A stretch of DNA of 64,000 bases from JAQBDA01 sp964525785 (GTDB lineage Bacteria; Chloroflexota; Anaerolineae; Anaerolineales; UBA4823): NCBI GenBank assembly GCA_964525785.1, contig CAZGIX010000002.1, positions 1 through 64,000 of the forward strand, read 5' to 3'. A program made the translations under genes and the position numbers. Under the pieces are notes generated by a model. That model was not told where the DNA came from. It saw only the letters and a program-made list of their open reading frames with translations, and ran no database searches. Shown here in pieces: positions 51,452-60,756 of the stretch (its first letter is position 1; each line of letters opens with the position of its first letter).

Positions 51452-53725
51452 TCAATCGTTTTCATGTACCCTGGCAAGCAATTCATCCACGATGTCTTCA
51501 GGCGGTTTTGCCAGGGAAGTACCCAGAAAATTGAGCAAGCCTGCCAGGTCCATATCCATCAAAAAGCCGTTCGGATCCATTCCTATAAACGCGCTGGCCT
51601 CGCCACCGAACATCTCCTTCATCTGGGCGGAGATGCTCTCGAACAATGAGAGTAAGACACTCATGCCTCGAGGATCCTCCATCCAATCGCGCAGGGTTGA
51701 TTCTCGCCGCAGCAAAGATGGCAGCTGTTGGGTTGATTGTAGGGTCACGGTCTGGACACAGCGAATATCGGCAGATGACGCCCCAATCAGGACATCGAAC
51801 TCGCCATCCTCGGTGATCCACTGCCTATAACCCGGGTGGTAGTACGCGAACGCGCGGGAATCCAGCGCTACGGTCACGGTCCTGGTCTCGCCTGGCTGGA
51901 GCTCAACCTTGGCAAAGCCCTTCAGCTCCTTAGGCGGGCGGGTTAACTTCGATTTATGGTCGTGCACATACACCTGGACGGCTTCCTTGCCCGCTATCTT
52001 GCCAGTGTTTGTCACGTCCACAGAGACAGTCAATCCATCCACATCCCGGAAGCTGGGCGAGGAAACCCTGGGGTTCTGGTAATCAAATGTGGTATAGCTC
52101 ATCCCGAAACCGAAGGGGAACAGCACCGGGATCTCTTTGGAATCATAATAGCGGTATCCGATGAAGATGCCCTCGCCGTAGCGCACCTCACCGTTCCCTC
52201 CGGGATAGTTGATATAAGCAGGGGTATCGATTAATCGATGAGGGAAAGTCTCCGCCAGCTTGCCGGATGGATTGACCTTGCCATACAGGACATCGGCGAT
52301 TGCCCCAGCACCCGCCTGCCCCATCATCCACGCTTCCAGCACTGCAGCCGCGCTGTCTATCCATTCACCCATCACCACCGGAGCGCCGCTGTTCAAGATG
52401 ACAACCGTATCTGGTTGGACAGCCGCGACCGCTTTGATCAGCACAATTTGATGCGGGGTCAGGTCGAGGTCGGGCCGGTCGTATCCTTCCGATTCCTTCG
52501 ATTCAGGCAAAGCAATATACAGCAGGGCGACCTGAGCGGATTGAGCATTCTGCACCGCTTCATCAATTAAAGACTGGTCGAAGCTCTCATCCTTTGGATA
52601 ACCTTCAGCATAACTCAACCTGGCGTCCCCAGCCAGGTTTTGTAACTCAACAAATGGGTCATCCACCTGGGTCGGGTTAATATGCGAGCTGCCTCCACCC
52701 TGGAAGTGCGCCTCTTTGGCTGTCCGCCCAATGACAGCAATATGCTTTTGATCCTTCAAGGGCAAGATACCGTTGTTCTTAAGCAGCACCATGCCTTCCG
52801 CAGCAACCCGGCGCGCCAGGGCATGGTGAGCTGCGATGTCAAACCTCCCACCTTTGGGCGTCTTAGCAGCTTTGAATACGATGCCCAGGATACGCCGCGC
52901 CGATTCGTCCAATACCGATTCGCTCAGCTCGCCGGAACGTACGGCCTCCACGACCGCCTTTACACGCCGGTCTCTCGGACCGGGCATTTCCAGGTCCACG
53001 CCGCCTTTAAGCGAGGCCACCCGATCGTGGACTGCGCCCCAGTCAGAGACGACAAAGCCCTCAAACCCCCACTCCCCCTTGAGAATTTCAACCAGCAGCC
53101 TGTGATGCTCAGAGCAGAAGGTGCCGTTGAGCTTATTGTAGGCGCACATCACCGTCCAGGGCCTGGCTCTCTTTACCGCAGTTTCGAAAGCAGGCAGGTA
53201 AATCTCACGCAAAGTACGCTCGTCTATTTCGGCGTTAATGCTCAGGCGCTGGTACTCCTGGTTGTTGGCTGCAAAGTGTTTAAGGGAAGTGCCAACGCCT
53301 TTGCTCTGCACACCGGTAATGAAGCTTACTGCCATTTCCCCCGCCAGGTAAGGATCCTCCGAGTAATACTCAAAATTCCGCCCACACAGGGGTGTGCGTT
53401 TCATGTTAGCGCCCGGGCCGAGGACCACGTCGACCTTCAAGGCAATGCATTCTTCTGCGATTGCCTGCCCCACGGCATGGATCAGATCCACATCCCAGGT
53501 AGAGGCCATGCAGGAAGCGGTGGGAAAGCAAGTCGCGGGCAGGCTGTTGGCAAGCAAATTGTCCACTTCTTCAACGCGCCGTACTCCATGTGGCCCGTCT
53601 GAAACGGTCAGTTCCGGTATGCCCAGGTGCTCGACCGGAGTCGTCATCCAGGAGCTGGCGCCCGTGCACAGTGCGGCTTTTTCTTCCAGCGTCATTTGCT
53701 TGACCAGTTTTATAATTTCAGTCAT
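51452..53725 (-). CDS. GH3 beta-glucosidase
   Basis: A 757-residue cytoplasmic beta-glycosidase, GH3 N-terminal (about 1-290) and C-terminal (about 310-530) domains, then a fibronectin-III-like domain (TVSVDVTNTGKIAGKEAVQVYVHD). The nucleophile is D228 in GFVVSDWGAVHD; KHFAANNQE (149-157) and RNFEYYSEDPYLAGEMA are also conserved. A helical C-terminal extension (about 670-757, with SLFESISAQMKEMFGG) is present beyond the standard domains. GGAGAGG precedes the ATG. Beta-glucosidase or beta-xylosidase activity cannot be separated by sequence alone, though cellobiose-linked neighbours favour glucosides. Cleaves oligosaccharides after import. Confidence 0.92.
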   Translation of the reverse strand: MTEIIKLVKQMTLEEKAALCTGASSWMTTPVEHLGIPELTVSDGPHGVRRVEEVDNLLANSLPATCFPTASCMASTWDVDLIHAVGQAIAEECIALKVDVVLGPGANMKRTPLCGRNFEYYSEDPYLAGEMAVSFITGVQSKGVGTSLKHFAANNQEYQRLSINAEIDERTLREIYLPAFETAVKRARPWTVMCAYNKLNGTFCSEHHRLLVEILKGEWGFEGFVVSDWGAVHDRVASLKGGVDLEMPGPRDRRVKAVVEAVRSGELSESVLDESARRILGIVFKAAKTPKGGRFDIAAHHALARRVAAEGMVLLKNNGILPLKDQKHIAVIGRTAKEAHFQGGGSSHINPTQVDDPFVELQNLAGDARLSYAEGYPKDESFDQSLIDEAVQNAQSAQVALLYIALPESKESEGYDRPDLDLTPHQIVLIKAVAAVQPDTVVILNSGAPVVMGEWIDSAAAVLEAWMMGQAGAGAIADVLYGKVNPSGKLAETFPHRLIDTPAYINYPGGNGEVRYGEGIFIGYRYYDSKEIPVLFPFGFGMSYTTFDYQNPRVSSPSFRDVDGLTVSVDVTNTGKIAGKEAVQVYVHDHKSKLTRPPKELKGFAKVELQPGETRTVTVALDSRAFAYYHPGYRQWITEDGEFDVLIGASSADIRCVQTVTLQSTQQLPSLLRRESTLRDWMEDPRGMSVLLSLFESISAQMKEMFGGEASAFIGMDPNGFLMDMDLAGLLNFLGTSLAKPPEDIVDELLARVHEND

Positions 53726-53761
53726 GGCTTAATCCTCTCCAGGGTTATATATTGAACTCAA

Positions 53762-53835
53762 CTCAAAAATGGTGAGTTGGTGTGTTTTGCGGCGGCTGCG
53801 CCGCCGCAAAACACACCCTTTACCTTATTTTTGAG
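53762..53835. repeat. Nested palindromic repeat, copy B
   Basis: A perfect 18-bp stem, GGTGTGTTTTGCGGCGGC (53779-53796) with its complement at 53800-53817, around a TGC loop. It is enclosed by a second perfect inverted repeat, CTCAAAAAT (53762-53770) with ATTTTTGAG (53827-53835). The outer left arm CTCAAAAATGGT is identical to that of copy A (3761-3772). It lies between the GH3 and GH2 genes. Confidence 0.8.
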
Positions 53836-53875
53836 ATAGCTTCGAGTATCAAGGAGTTCTACTCCGAGATTGAGG

Positions 53876-53895
53876 TACACGGATTTCACGGATGC
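53876..53895 (+). repeat. CACGGAT-type short repeat, copy 3
   Basis: TACACGGATTTCACGGATGC, nearly the same as the minus-strand copy at 6686-6708 and similar to 31210-31231. It lies 38 bases downstream of the GH2 stop codon. Confidence 0.6.
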
Positions 53896-53932
53896 AACCG
53901 ATCATAAACAACTGGTCAATATAAAGAACTTA

Positions 53933-56419
53933 TCAAGGTGCGGGGTGAGAATAGCAATCGTAGACCGAGCAAATGCACAGCTCTTTCCGCACCCGGCTTT
54001 TTGTCCAACCGGCCGGCATAGGACAAGAAATTTTCACAGGCCGTCCAGCAGGCAGATTGAAGTAGTTATCGCTGAAGACAACATCCGCGCCCTTCAAAGA
54101 GACCTCCACCAGCAGAGCCAGGGAATGCGAAGTCAGCTCAACGGATATTTCCCCGTTCTGGCTTTGCACGTTCGCGGTTATCGTTGGATCGGTCAGGGAT
54201 AAATGCTTGATCGGGGCAAAGAGTGCAGTCTGACGGGTGACAAGCTGGTCTCTTTGCCATAGCTCGGCGATAAAAACCAACCTGCGCAGGTTGTCATAGC
54301 TAATGCGGTTGGTGAAATCCAGCTCGCAGACCAGGCTTGCCGCCTGCGGCGCGGCCTCGACTGGCGCATCCCCCGAGGTGAACACTTCACCAGCAAAGGT
54401 TTCCAGCGACCACTTCACGATGCCTTCCCAGGCTTCACACAGGTCATTGGAGATATAAACTTTTTGTACAGGCGGTTTATCTTCGATAGATAGCAGCAGG
54501 GGAGCATAGAAGCGCCGCGCCGCATAGTGTAAGGCCTTCCACCGCCCGTAGTAATCTATACTGGACCAGGAGGCCACCGGCCAGCAGTCATTCAGCTGCC
54601 AGTACAGGATCCCGGCGACACGCTCCGGATAGCGCCGCCAGTGTTCCACGCCATAGCGGATGCCTTCTGCCTGGAGAGCCATGCTCAGGTATACCATCGA
54701 AGCAAAATCCTTGGGCAGTCGGAAGGTGTCCAGCATCTGCCGCACCATCAGCGAATTTCCGCTGGAGTTCTTCTGGTGCAGCTCCATGATGTAAGAGGTC
54801 ATGTTCCACTCGGCCTCGTCCGCATACGTGCGGATCGTTGCCAGGGGAGGCAGCGCCTGAAATCCAAACTCGCTCATGAAGCGTGGGTATTGGTCGCGGT
54901 ATGCGGTGAAAGGTCTTCCCCCGTGCCAGACGTCCCAGTAATGCGAATCACCCTGAGCTTGACCATTCGGATCGTGAAAAGGCGTATCGGAAGATGGCGA
55001 GCTGGGCCAATAGGCATGCTCCGAATCTTCAGCCTGGCACCAGGCGGGCAGTGTGTGATGGAAGAATCGATCGTAGGCAGCCTTTAAGTCCTGCAGCTCT
55101 GGAATATCCCACTTCCATTCCACCCAGCCCCATTCCATCTCGTTAGTCCCACACCACAATGCCAGGCTTGCGCGATGGCGAAGGCGACGGATGTTCTCAG
55201 CCACTTCCAGGCGGACATTTTCCACGAAATCCGGATCATCGAGTGGATAAATGCTGCAGGAAAAGATAAACTCCTGCCAGACCAGGATGCCGTAGCGGTC
55301 ACAGAGATCGTAAAATCGCTCGTCTTCATAGAAACCACCGCCCCAGACGCGCAGCATATTCTGGTGCGTCTCAGCAGCCGAGCGTATCAGGCGTTCCAGG
55401 TATTCATCCGTAATACGGGTGGGGAAGGAATCTGCCGGGATCCAATTCGAGCCTTTACATAAAATTGGAAGGCCATTGACGACAAATCCAAATGAGCGTC
55501 CCCACCGGTCTTTCTGCTGGCGCAGTTCAATCGTGCGCAGTCCAACCTGGTACCTGCGCTGGTCCAGGAGTGCCTCCCCGGAGGCATGCTTGTGTGTCAG
55601 CGATATTTCCACCTGATAGAGGGGCTGTCTGCCATATCCATTAGGCCACCACAGCTCAGGACTGGGAATCGGCGACTTCAGGACTGTATCACCCTGCATC
55701 TGAATGGCAGCCTCGTTTTCAATGACCTCACCTTTTGGGGTTGTGATGCGCAGGCGTGCCGTTAGCGGCATTTCTCCCCAGCACTCGACAGCAACGCAGA
55801 CATCGACATCCACCTTCCCATCACCGTGTTCCTGTCGCAGATGGACATCAGCCAGGCGCGCATCACTGTGACCTTCCAGACAGATATCCTTCCAGATGCC
55901 GACCGGCGCGAGCTGCGGACCCCAATCCCAGCCAAACTGGCAGGGCGTTTTGCGGATGTACGGACCTCCGGGCAGTGAATGGCAAGGACCGGGCAATTCA
56001 CGAACAGATTGCTTCTCTGCAATGTATTTCACTGGCGAAGCGAAGCTAATTACCAATACATTTACGCCTTGTGCTAATAATGGTTTGACCTCCCACTCAT
56101 AGCGGCGAAACATGTTATCGGTGCGACCAAGCTCATGACCGTTGAGGGCGACCGTCGCCAGCGTATCCAGGCCATCACAAACCAGAAATATCTTACCTTC
56201 GCCAAGCAGTTCCGGTGAAGGGCTAAAACTGCACCGGTAGATCCAATCTGATTCAGCAACCCACTGGACGCGCTTCTCGTTATCGGCTGCAAAGGGATCG
56301 GGGATGTGACCCAGGGCTAATAAATCGGTATGCGCTCCGCCTGGCACGCTGGCGGGCAGCCACTCTCCCGCTCCCGTCTGCTGAAATTCCCAGGCGCCTG
56401 CCAGAGATTGAAGCCTCAT
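53933..56419 (-). CDS. GH2 beta-mannosidase
   Basis: An 828-residue beta-mannosidase. The N-terminal jelly-roll sugar-binding domain (about 1-190) includes TPCQFGWDWGPQLAPVGIWKDI, a family mark; an Ig-like domain (about 190-300) and the TIM barrel follow. The acid/base is E427 in LWCGTNEMEWGW and the nucleophile is E517 in RFMSEFGFQALP; both fit characterised mannosidases. No signal peptide is present. It would remove terminal beta-1,4-mannose from imported manno- or glucomanno-oligosaccharides. The gene lies 18 bp downstream of the ABC ATPase and is separated from GH3 by a 207-bp gap with two repeats. Confidence 0.92.
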   Translation of the reverse strand: MRLQSLAGAWEFQQTGAGEWLPASVPGGAHTDLLALGHIPDPFAADNEKRVQWVAESDWIYRCSFSPSPELLGEGKIFLVCDGLDTLATVALNGHELGRTDNMFRRYEWEVKPLLAQGVNVLVISFASPVKYIAEKQSVRELPGPCHSLPGGPYIRKTPCQFGWDWGPQLAPVGIWKDICLEGHSDARLADVHLRQEHGDGKVDVDVCVAVECWGEMPLTARLRITTPKGEVIENEAAIQMQGDTVLKSPIPSPELWWPNGYGRQPLYQVEISLTHKHASGEALLDQRRYQVGLRTIELRQQKDRWGRSFGFVVNGLPILCKGSNWIPADSFPTRITDEYLERLIRSAAETHQNMLRVWGGGFYEDERFYDLCDRYGILVWQEFIFSCSIYPLDDPDFVENVRLEVAENIRRLRHRASLALWCGTNEMEWGWVEWKWDIPELQDLKAAYDRFFHHTLPAWCQAEDSEHAYWPSSPSSDTPFHDPNGQAQGDSHYWDVWHGGRPFTAYRDQYPRFMSEFGFQALPPLATIRTYADEAEWNMTSYIMELHQKNSSGNSLMVRQMLDTFRLPKDFASMVYLSMALQAEGIRYGVEHWRRYPERVAGILYWQLNDCWPVASWSSIDYYGRWKALHYAARRFYAPLLLSIEDKPPVQKVYISNDLCEAWEGIVKWSLETFAGEVFTSGDAPVEAAPQAASLVCELDFTNRISYDNLRRLVFIAELWQRDQLVTRQTALFAPIKHLSLTDPTITANVQSQNGEISVELTSHSLALLVEVSLKGADVVFSDNYFNLPAGRPVKISCPMPAGWTKSRVRKELCICSVYDCYSHPAP

Positions 56420-56437
56420 ATTCGCTTGTATCCAAAC

Positions 56438-57262
56438 TCAAGAGGGATAAACAACTGTTGAGAGATCCCATTCTTCATAGATCTTGGGGACATCACTGAT
56501 CAAGCGCTGGGTGTAAGCCTCTCTGGGATGCAGAATCACTTCATCAGCAGTCCCGCTTTCTACTATTTTGCCGCGCTCCATGATATACACCTTATCTGAC
56601 ACATAATACGCCAGACCAATATCATGCGTGATGAAAATGACTGTCATCCCGATTTCGTCCCGCAATTGCATCAGCATATCCAGGATAGTGGCGCGCGAGC
56701 AGGCATCGATCATCGAGGTGGGTTCGTCAGCCAGCAAGATCTTCGGTTTCAGCAGGAAGATGCGGGCGATCATCAGGCGCTGCATCTGCCCGCCGGAGAG
56801 CTCGAAGGGATACTTGTTGGTCATTTCCTCATACTTTAAGTTGACAAAGCTGCACGCCTCTGTCATTAACTCGACTTTTCTCTCCCACGGGAGCTTTCCA
56901 CCGCCACGCATGCGAATACAATCTAAAAGCACTGCATCGATCTTGTGAAATATGTTATATGAGGAGAACGGATCCTGAAAGATGGCCTGAATGTTTTTCC
57001 AGTATTCTTGTCTCTTCTTATGTGAAGAGATATCGCGCAATTTGCCCTGGAAGTAAACTTCGCCTTCGGTCAAATTGATCAATCCCAAAAGGAGCTTTGC
57101 CAAGGTGGTCTTACCGCTGCCCGATTCGCCCACGATTGAGACGACTTCGCCTTCATAGAGCTTGAGGTCAACATGGTCAACAGCAAGCGTTTTCGTGCGA
57201 CCCAATCCAAATACCTTCGTGAGACCTGAGGCGCTCAGGATTATATTCTTCTCGTCAGGCAT
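56438..57262 (-). CDS. Oligosaccharide/oligopeptide ABC importer ATPase (DppF type)
   Basis: A 274-residue ATPase with VGESGSGKTTLAKLLLG (Walker A, about residues 43-52), AIFQDPFSSYN (Q-loop), LSGGQMQRLMIARIFL (signature) and ILLADEPTSMID (Walker B). It lacks the long C-terminal Cys-containing extension of its partner. Its start overlaps the DppD-type gene stop by eight bases, so both are translationally coupled. It would form a heterodimer with that gene product in a family-5 importer. Neighbouring glycosidases point to sugar rather than peptide import. Confidence 0.92.
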   Translation of the reverse strand: MPDEKNIILSASGLTKVFGLGRTKTLAVDHVDLKLYEGEVVSIVGESGSGKTTLAKLLLGLINLTEGEVYFQGKLRDISSHKKRQEYWKNIQAIFQDPFSSYNIFHKIDAVLLDCIRMRGGGKLPWERKVELMTEACSFVNLKYEEMTNKYPFELSGGQMQRLMIARIFLLKPKILLADEPTSMIDACSRATILDMLMQLRDEIGMTVIFITHDIGLAYYVSDKVYIMERGKIVESGTADEVILHPREAYTQRLISDVPKIYEEWDLSTVVYPS

Positions 57263-58316
57263 TATGGTTCGCCTCTTTCTTATATAGATTCCTCAGTTCA
57301 TTTTCCGACAGGACACATCGGTATGTGCGACCTGCTCCAATATCACGCAGCTCGACGGACATCAATTTGCATTCTGGTCGGACGTATTTACAGCGCTCGG
57401 CAAACCGGCAGCCGGATGGGGGATTTTTTAGATTGGGCGGCACCCCGGGTATCGCAGTCAGCTTTACATCCCGTAAGCCACTCTCAGGCACAATGATCGA
57501 GCCCATGAGACCTTTCGCGTAGGGATGAAGAGGATCAAACACAGCTTGTTTGGCAGTGGCCTTCTCCACGATCTGCCCTGCATACATGACCATGATATCA
57601 TCCGTCACGTTGTAGAGCAGCGGAAGCTCGTGAGTGATGAAAATCAACGCTCCGACCAGCCCCGTTTCCAGCAATTGCTTTAGCATCTTGATGACCATTT
57701 TCTGGGAGGAGACATCCAGCGCGGAGGAGGGCTCGTCTGCAATCAGCACTTTGGGCAAAAGGATCACAGATACGGCGATCACCGTGCGCTGTTTCATGCC
57801 GCCAGATAGCTCAACCGGGTATTTGTACAGCACCTCTTGTGGAAGCCCCAGGGTCTCAAACAATCCACTGGCACGTTCATAAGTTTGGGCCTTGTTGACG
57901 TACAAATCATGTGCTTGGAGGACATCTTCAACAAAGTCGATGATCTTCCGGGTAGGGTTGAGGGCGTTCATCGCCGACTGGGGAATATAGGCGATCTCCT
58001 TACCCAATATTGATTTACGCACCTCGTCGGGTTTCATCCCGGATATGTTACGCCCGTCGACGATAATCTCGCCGCTCATGTAATGCAGCGGGGCGAAGTA
58101 ATAGCCCATCATGCTGAGCGCCAGCGTCGACTTACCGCAACCGGATTCACCAGCAATTCCCAGCGATTTCCCTTCTTCAACTACCAGTGAAACGTGGTCA
58201 ACAGCGTAAACATCTTCATTGTACCGGGTGATATATTTTGTTGTAAGATCCTTGACCTCTAGCATTACAACTTTTCTATTGCGATCCCCGATATCTAGCG
58301 CAAAATCTTTGGGCAT
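57255..58316 (-). CDS. Oligosaccharide/oligopeptide ABC importer ATPase (DppD type)
   Basis: A 353-residue ATPase: Walker A IAGESGCGKSTLALSMMG, Q-loop YIPQSAMNALNP, signature LSGGMKQRTVIAVS, Walker B VLIADEPSSALD. The C-terminal region after about residue 270 holds the oligo_HPY extension with four cysteines (SGCRFAERCKYVRPEC and YRCVL), which coordinate an iron-sulfur cluster in some homologues. The ATG at 58316 with AGGTGA upstream is preferred to a GTG three codons earlier that nearly abuts the permease stop. It pairs with the DppF-type ATPase. Confidence 0.9.
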   Translation of the reverse strand: MPKDFALDIGDRNRKVVMLEVKDLTTKYITRYNEDVYAVDHVSLVVEEGKSLGIAGESGCGKSTLALSMMGYYFAPLHYMSGEIIVDGRNISGMKPDEVRKSILGKEIAYIPQSAMNALNPTRKIIDFVEDVLQAHDLYVNKAQTYERASGLFETLGLPQEVLYKYPVELSGGMKQRTVIAVSVILLPKVLIADEPSSALDVSSQKMVIKMLKQLLETGLVGALIFITHELPLLYNVTDDIMVMYAGQIVEKATAKQAVFDPLHPYAKGLMGSIIVPESGLRDVKLTAIPGVPPNLKNPPSGCRFAERCKYVRPECKLMSVELRDIGAGRTYRCVLSENELRNLYKKEANHNA

Positions 58317-58325
58317 TTCGATCAC

Positions 58326-59576
58326 CTATTCTCTTAATGCCGGATTGTATACCTGGTCCAGACCCGTATTCATCAAGTTCAGTGAAAAAGAAACCAAAGC
58401 AATTACGACAATCACAGGCATATACGCCCACCATTTTCCGAGCACCTGTGCCTGATAGATAAACGCCCAATTTAACATTAAACCCAGGGTTGGGACTTCG
58501 GTAGTCCTTGGTCCCAGGCCAAGGATCGCCAGGTTCGCCTCTGTCAGGATGGCGGCGGAAATTTGCAAAATCAGCGCCATGAAAACATAGGAAGCGATGT
58601 AAGGAAGGATATCTGTAAATATGATGCGGGCAATGGGGTGCCCGGAAAGCTTTGACAGGCTGACATGATCACGATTGCGCAGTGAGATCACCTGTGCCCG
58701 CACCGCGCGGGCAGTCCATACCCAGGAGGTGAGCCCGATCACCACCGCGATGGTCACTGCGCCGCGCTTTTCCTGTCCGATGCTGAATGAAATCAATATC
58801 AATAATATAAATGAAGGGATAACGGTAAAGATATTGGTGAAGAATGTAAGGATATCATCTAACGTACCACCGACATAACCTGCTGCCAATCCAATGATTA
58901 AACCGATCGAGGTGGCGATTAATCCCGCTACAATACCGATAAGAAGTGAAACCCCGGTGGCTGTAATCAGCTCCGCCAGAACATCACGGCCGAAGTTCTC
59001 GGTTCCGAGCAACAGCGTACGCACATTTGGAACTTCACGAATATTCACATAGTCAGTCTGCCTGATGATGCCCGATGACGTCAGAGTGCTCGACACAGGA
59101 TCGGTTGAGGCAATCGTTACCCCCTCCTTAGACAACAGCCCCTGCAGTGAAGCGTTGAGCCTTTGATAATAGCGCGTCTTCGCAAAGATCATTCCAGGGA
59201 CTTGCTTCTTAGGATCATAATTATTCTCCCATAAAGTCAGGAGAGCTTTCGTATCCGTGGTATCGATCTGCTGTTCGGGGATCCCGGCTTTCACAAGCCA
59301 TTCCTTCATGGCTATGCGGTCATCATCGCTCAGCTTGCTGGCGATTCGTTTGGCAGCCGCGTCATCCAGGTTAAGTATATAAAATTTCGTCCCGACGCTG
59401 TCATAAACATTGACATAGATGCCAGGCGGCAAAAAAGTACCCTGGCTGATAATTCCCAATGGAGGGGTTTTTACAAATAGTGGATAAAGGATCACCGTCA
59501 GCAAGATGAATGTGAGGATGCAAAAACCAACTACAAATTTACCAGAGTGAAAAACCTGCTTAAGAGTATTCTTCAT
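58326..59576 (-). CDS. ABC importer permease (DppC type) with large external insertion
   Basis: A 416-residue permease, over 100 residues longer than ordinary DppC (about 290-300). After helix 1 (residues 14-36) comes a soluble insertion (about 37-190) with regular helical segments (AAAKRIASKLSDDDRIAMKEWL and RYYQRLNASLQGLLSKEGV). The conserved core begins with GTENFGRDVLAELI (residues 191-204) and holds five further helices and the EAA loop (SKLSGHPIARIIFTDILP). Insertions of this kind face the outside and probably contact the binding protein. It lies 11 bp downstream of the DppB-type permease. Confidence 0.9.
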   Translation of the reverse strand: MKNTLKQVFHSGKFVVGFCILTFILLTVILYPLFVKTPPLGIISQGTFLPPGIYVNVYDSVGTKFYILNLDDAAAKRIASKLSDDDRIAMKEWLVKAGIPEQQIDTTDTKALLTLWENNYDPKKQVPGMIFAKTRYYQRLNASLQGLLSKEGVTIASTDPVSSTLTSSGIIRQTDYVNIREVPNVRTLLLGTENFGRDVLAELITATGVSLLIGIVAGLIATSIGLIIGLAAGYVGGTLDDILTFFTNIFTVIPSFILLILISFSIGQEKRGAVTIAVVIGLTSWVWTARAVRAQVISLRNRDHVSLSKLSGHPIARIIFTDILPYIASYVFMALILQISAAILTEANLAILGLGPRTTEVPTLGLMLNWAFIYQAQVLGKWWAYMPVIVVIALVSFSLNLMNTGLDQVYNPALRE

Positions 59577-59587
59577 AACGGCCTCTC

Positions 59588-60592
59588 TTAATCCGACTGC
59601 GCGGCTTTAATGCGCGGGTCGATGAAGCCATATAAAATTTCAAGGACAAAGTTAGCAATCAATACCATGATTGTGATGATCAATGTGGTGGCTGAGATGA
59701 GCGGATAATCTTGCCCCAATATTGCGGATAAAAGCGTGGTTCCAAGCCCTGGATAGCTGAAGACAACCTCCGCCACGAGTGCCCCTCCCACCATGGTACC
59801 CAGCGCCAGCGCCAGGCCGGTGATCTGGGGAAGCATGGCATTGCGGAATACATAACGGATGATTTTCGTGTCTTTGATGCCCATGAAGCGGGCGTACTTT
59901 ATGTAGTCCGCATTCAGCTCATAAATGGACATGGAGCGCATACCGATTGCCTGACCACCGATGGCGATAAGAACAATCGACCAGAATGGCAATTGATAAT
60001 GGAGGATCACAGACGATATGAATTTCCAATTGAAGGTGGGGAGCAGGTCAAAACCATAACCACCTGAAGTGGGAAGCCATCTTAAAGTGACCCCAAATAT
60101 AACTAATAAAATGGTGGCCATGCCAAAGGCTGGTAAAGCACTTACGAAAATGCTTATTGGCAGGATCAGCTTATCGTAACCACCCTTGATATATGCCGCC
60201 AAGGCTCCGAGCGTATTCCCGATAATCCAGCCAACAATAATCGCTGGAAACTGCAGCATCACCGTCCACCAGACCGATATTCGTAGAACGTTAGCGACCG
60301 TTCGCGGATATTGGCTGAATGAGAAGCCAAAATCGCCGTTTAAAACATTTCGAATGTAAATGAAAAACTGGTTGAGGATGGGTTCGTTGGTGTGGAACAG
60401 TTCTGTATATTGACGATATATGGCTTGCACGCCGCTCGCATTGGATTGGCTTTGTGCCATCCGTGCTACGATGGCTGCCACAGGATCACCCGGCATCAGG
60501 CGGGGCAGAATAAAGTTCAATAGGAAGGCGATAATGAAAGTGATGATGAACCAGATCAGTTTATTCCCGAAGTATCTAGCGTATCCTTTCAA
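59588..60592 (-). CDS. ABC importer permease (DppB type)
   Basis: A 334-residue permease with six helices. The OppB/DppB N-terminal block FILPRLMPGDPVAAIV follows helix 1; the EAA-type motif is YIKYARFMGIKDTKIIRYVFRNAMLPQITG. The frame is open to a TTG at 60625, but GGAGGT (599-604 of 60 kb) lies six bases before the TTG at 60592, which gives MKGYARYFGNKLIWF, a normal DppB N-terminus. The TTG start implies modest translation. It forms the channel with the DppC-type partner 11 bp downstream. It is separated from the binding-protein gene by a stem-loop and a nested palindrome. Confidence 0.88.
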   Translation of the reverse strand: MKGYARYFGNKLIWFIITFIIAFLLNFILPRLMPGDPVAAIVARMAQSQSNASGVQAIYRQYTELFHTNEPILNQFFIYIRNVLNGDFGFSFSQYPRTVANVLRISVWWTVMLQFPAIIVGWIIGNTLGALAAYIKGGYDKLILPISIFVSALPAFGMATILLVIFGVTLRWLPTSGGYGFDLLPTFNWKFISSVILHYQLPFWSIVLIAIGGQAIGMRSMSIYELNADYIKYARFMGIKDTKIIRYVFRNAMLPQITGLALALGTMVGGALVAEVVFSYPGLGTTLLSAILGQDYPLISATTLIITIMVLIANFVLEILYGFIDPRIKAAQSD

Positions 60593-60644
60593 ACCAGCAC
60601 CTCCGATTGATCTGATACCGATCAACTGTTATACACTTAATATC

Positions 60645-60726
60645 TTACGCAGCTGGCGGGAGGTTGGGGGTGTTTGGGCGGGCGACGCCCGCCCAAACAC
60701 CCCCAATATTCCCCTGAAGTGCGTAA
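60645..60726. repeat. Nested palindromic repeat, copy C
   Basis: A perfect 21-bp inverted repeat (60664-60684 with 60686-60706; it contains GGGGGTGTTTGGGCGGGCG) has only a one-base centre. It is framed by TTACGCA (60645-60651) and TGCGTAA (60720-60726). The plan, small-loop core plus outer arms, is the same as copies A and B, while the outer-arm sequence differs. It lies inside the transporter operon, between the binding-protein and permease genes. Confidence 0.8.
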
Positions 60727-60756
60727 CTCGTACATTATTTTAAAATATATTATAGC

